Shown here: one piece after another, positions 62,771 through 64,000 of the stretch
How the letters are laid out: every line of letters starts with the position of its first letter
Numbering within the stretch: the stretch's first letter is position 1
Origin: Alphaproteobacteria bacterium
GTDB taxonomy: Bacteria; Myxococcota_A; UBA796; GCA-2862545
Direction: 5' to 3'
DNA length: 64,000 nt
NCBI GenBank assembly: GCA_020632885.1
Contig: JACKEQ010000013.1
Coordinates: forward strand, 89,003-153,002
The notes under the pieces: generated by a model
Database searches by the model: none
What the model saw: only the letters and a program-made list of their open reading frames with translations
Told to the model about the DNA's origin: nothing
Position numbers and translations under genes: made by a program

Positions 62771-64000
62771 TCAAGCGGGTTCGTTCTGCGGCCAGAAGTC
62801 CGTCTCGCGGTCCGGCACGCTGTACTCGTAGGGGCCACGGTAGACGGTCGGGAACTCGGTCCCGAAGTTGCCGTGGGGCGGGGGCGACGGCACGGTCCAC
62901 TCGAGCGTGCAGGAGTTCCACGGGTTCTTCGGAGCCTTGGGGCCGAAGAACATGCTGTAGAAGAAGTTGTAGAGGAAGATGGCCTGCGCGGCGAGCAGCA
63001 CGAGCAGGGACACCGTCGCGAAGATGCGGAGGCTCTGCAGGTCGGGTGTGCCGAGGTCCGGGTAGTTGTTGTAGTCGTAGATCCGGCGGTGCTGGCCCGC
63101 CAGGCCCAGGACGAACAGCGGCAGGAAGATGCCGTGGAAGGCCACGATGGTGATCCAGAAGTGGATCTTGCCCAGGGTCTCGTTCATCATCCGGCCGAAC
63201 ATCTTCGGGAACCAGAACGACAGCCCGCAGAACGTCCCGATGAAGGCGATCGGGAAGAACGTGAAGTGGAAGTGGGCGATGACGAAGTAGCTGTCGTGCA
63301 GGTAGATGTCCGAGCCGCTCGCACCGAGGGGGATGCCGGTCACGCCGCCGATGAGGAAGGCGAAGATGAAGCCCAGCGCCCACAGCATCGGCGTGGTGAA
63401 GCGGATGGAGCCCTTGTAGAGCGTGGCGATGTACAGGAACAGCATCTCGGCGATCGGGATGGAGATGAGCACCGTGGTGATGGTGAACAGGTTCGCCATC
63501 CGCGGGTCGATGCCGGCCACGAACTGGTGGTGGGCCCACACGAAGAAGGACAGGACGCCGGTGCCGATGCTCGTGAACAGGACGAGCTGGTAGCCGAAGA
63601 GCTTCTTGCGGGCGAAGACCGTGATGACCTCGGCGACCATGCCGGTGGCCGGCAGGAGCACGACGTAGACCTCGGGGTGGCCGAAGAACCAGAAGAGGTG
63701 CTGCCAGAGGATGGGGTCACCGCCGCGGGACGGGTCGAAGAACCCGGTGTTGATGGTCTGATCGAACAGCAGCATCACCGCACCGGCGATGAGCGGACCG
63801 ACCGAGAGCATGAACAGGATGCTCGCGATGCAGATCATCCAGACGACCATCGGCACACGGTCCCACTTCATGCCGGGGGCCCGTGCGTTCATCGCCGTGA
63901 CGATGAAGTTGATGCCGCCGATGAGGAAGGCCGCGAACTCGATGGCCACAGCGAGCAGCCACAGTGGCGCGCCCTGGGGCGTGAGGTTGTAGGTCGCCTC
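62771..64000 (-). CDS. ctaD: Cytochrome c oxidase subunit I (truncated by the window edge)
   Basis: 409 residues of the C-terminal part; the frame is open to base 64000. WFFGHPEVYVVLLP carries a CuB histidine, its cross-linked tyrosine and the proton-pathway glutamate. FVWAHHQF has the other two CuB ligands, and FVIAHFHFTF the haem a3 and haem a histidines. It reduces oxygen to water in the inner membrane. Where aa3 oxidases usually have IPTGVKVFSW, with the K-channel lysine, this protein reads IPIAEMLFLYIATL, so that lysine seems to be absent. Subunit II is not in the window and may lie upstream. Confidence 0.93.
   Translation of the reverse strand, partial: EATYNLTPQGAPLWLLAVAIEFAAFLIGGINFIVTAMNARAPGMKWDRVPMVVWMICIASILFMLSVGPLIAGAVMLLFDQTINTGFFDPSRGGDPILWQHLFWFFGHPEVYVVLLPATGMVAEVITVFARKKLFGYQLVLFTSIGTGVLSFFVWAHHQFVAGIDPRMANLFTITTVLISIPIAEMLFLYIATLYKGSIRFTTPMLWALGFIFAFLIGGVTGIPLGASGSDIYLHDSYFVIAHFHFTFFPIAFIGTFCGLSFWFPKMFGRMMNETLGKIHFWITIVAFHGIFLPLFVLGLAGQHRRIYDYNNYPDLGTPDLQSLRIFATVSLLVLLAAQAIFLYNFFYSMFFGPKAPKNPWNSCTLEWTVPSPPPHGNFGTEFPTVYRGPYEYSVPDRETDFWPQNEPA

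Overview
The window is very GC-rich, gene-dense DNA with almost no intergenic space. It looks like a Myxococcota (deltaproteobacterial) chromosome. The reasons are the eight serine/threonine-kinase genes in 64 kb, several FHA-domain proteins, a hybrid histidine kinase with partners, secreted lipoproteins with MopE-type metal-binding and RCC1-like repeats, an aa3-type oxidase operon and an SdhCAB-type succinate dehydrogenase. This assignment rests on gene content only; no rRNA or tRNA gene was seen. No gap between genes exceeds 300 bases.

Layout. 1-73: start of a TadE/TadG-like gene running off the left edge. 0.26-5.6 kb: a redox set (FAD oxidoreductase, membrane polyferredoxin, beta-propeller di-haem cytochrome lipoprotein) and a small DUF1232 protein. 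5.6-10.8 kb (minus strand): a signalling operon of hybrid histidine kinase, receiver protein and Ser/Thr kinase fused to a formylglycine-generating-enzyme-like domain. 10.9-13.6 kb: a class III aminotransferase coupled to a probable pseudokinase. 13.6-26.2 kb: more kinases, including a 1542-residue TIR-like/kinase/TPR/FHA protein, with outer-membrane-type partners. 26.2-29.5 kb: sdhCAB. 29.5-32.1 kb: nucleotidyltransferase, TerB-FHA protein and TrkA-C membrane protein.

32.1-47.3 kb is a Wzx/Wzy-type exopolysaccharide locus: nucleotide-sugar dehydratase, Wza-like export protein, GalE, GNAT, three glycosyltransferase domains in two genes, polysaccharide deacetylase, Wzy-like polymerase with TPRs, Wzc-like tyrosine kinase, priming sugar transferase and a DegT aminotransferase. 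No Wzx flippase or Wzb phosphatase is present in the window. 47.4-59.8 kb is mixed: cyclase-FHA protein, three secreted lipoproteins, monofunctional transglycosylase, urate hydroxylase PuuD, two kinases, sulfotransferase, serine hydrolase and a DUF6370-like lipoprotein. 59.9-64.0 kb: a small membrane protein and SURF1 converge on a cytochrome c oxidase operon (subunit I truncated by the right edge, two subunit III-type proteins, subunit IV, small accessory).

Five genes can only be read through by invoking seven one-base indels in or next to short G/C runs (about 6533, 6876, 9849, 10611, 12348, 12875 and 22715). Six lie in 6.5-12.9 kb and in two genes they compensate each other. I read these as probable sequence errors rather than true pseudogenes, and annotated the affected genes as whole where possible. 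The most unusual biology is the TIR-like/kinase/FHA protein, the coupled aminotransferase-pseudokinase pair, the YG-repeat tail of the tyrosine kinase and the apparent loss of the K-channel lysine in oxidase subunit I.
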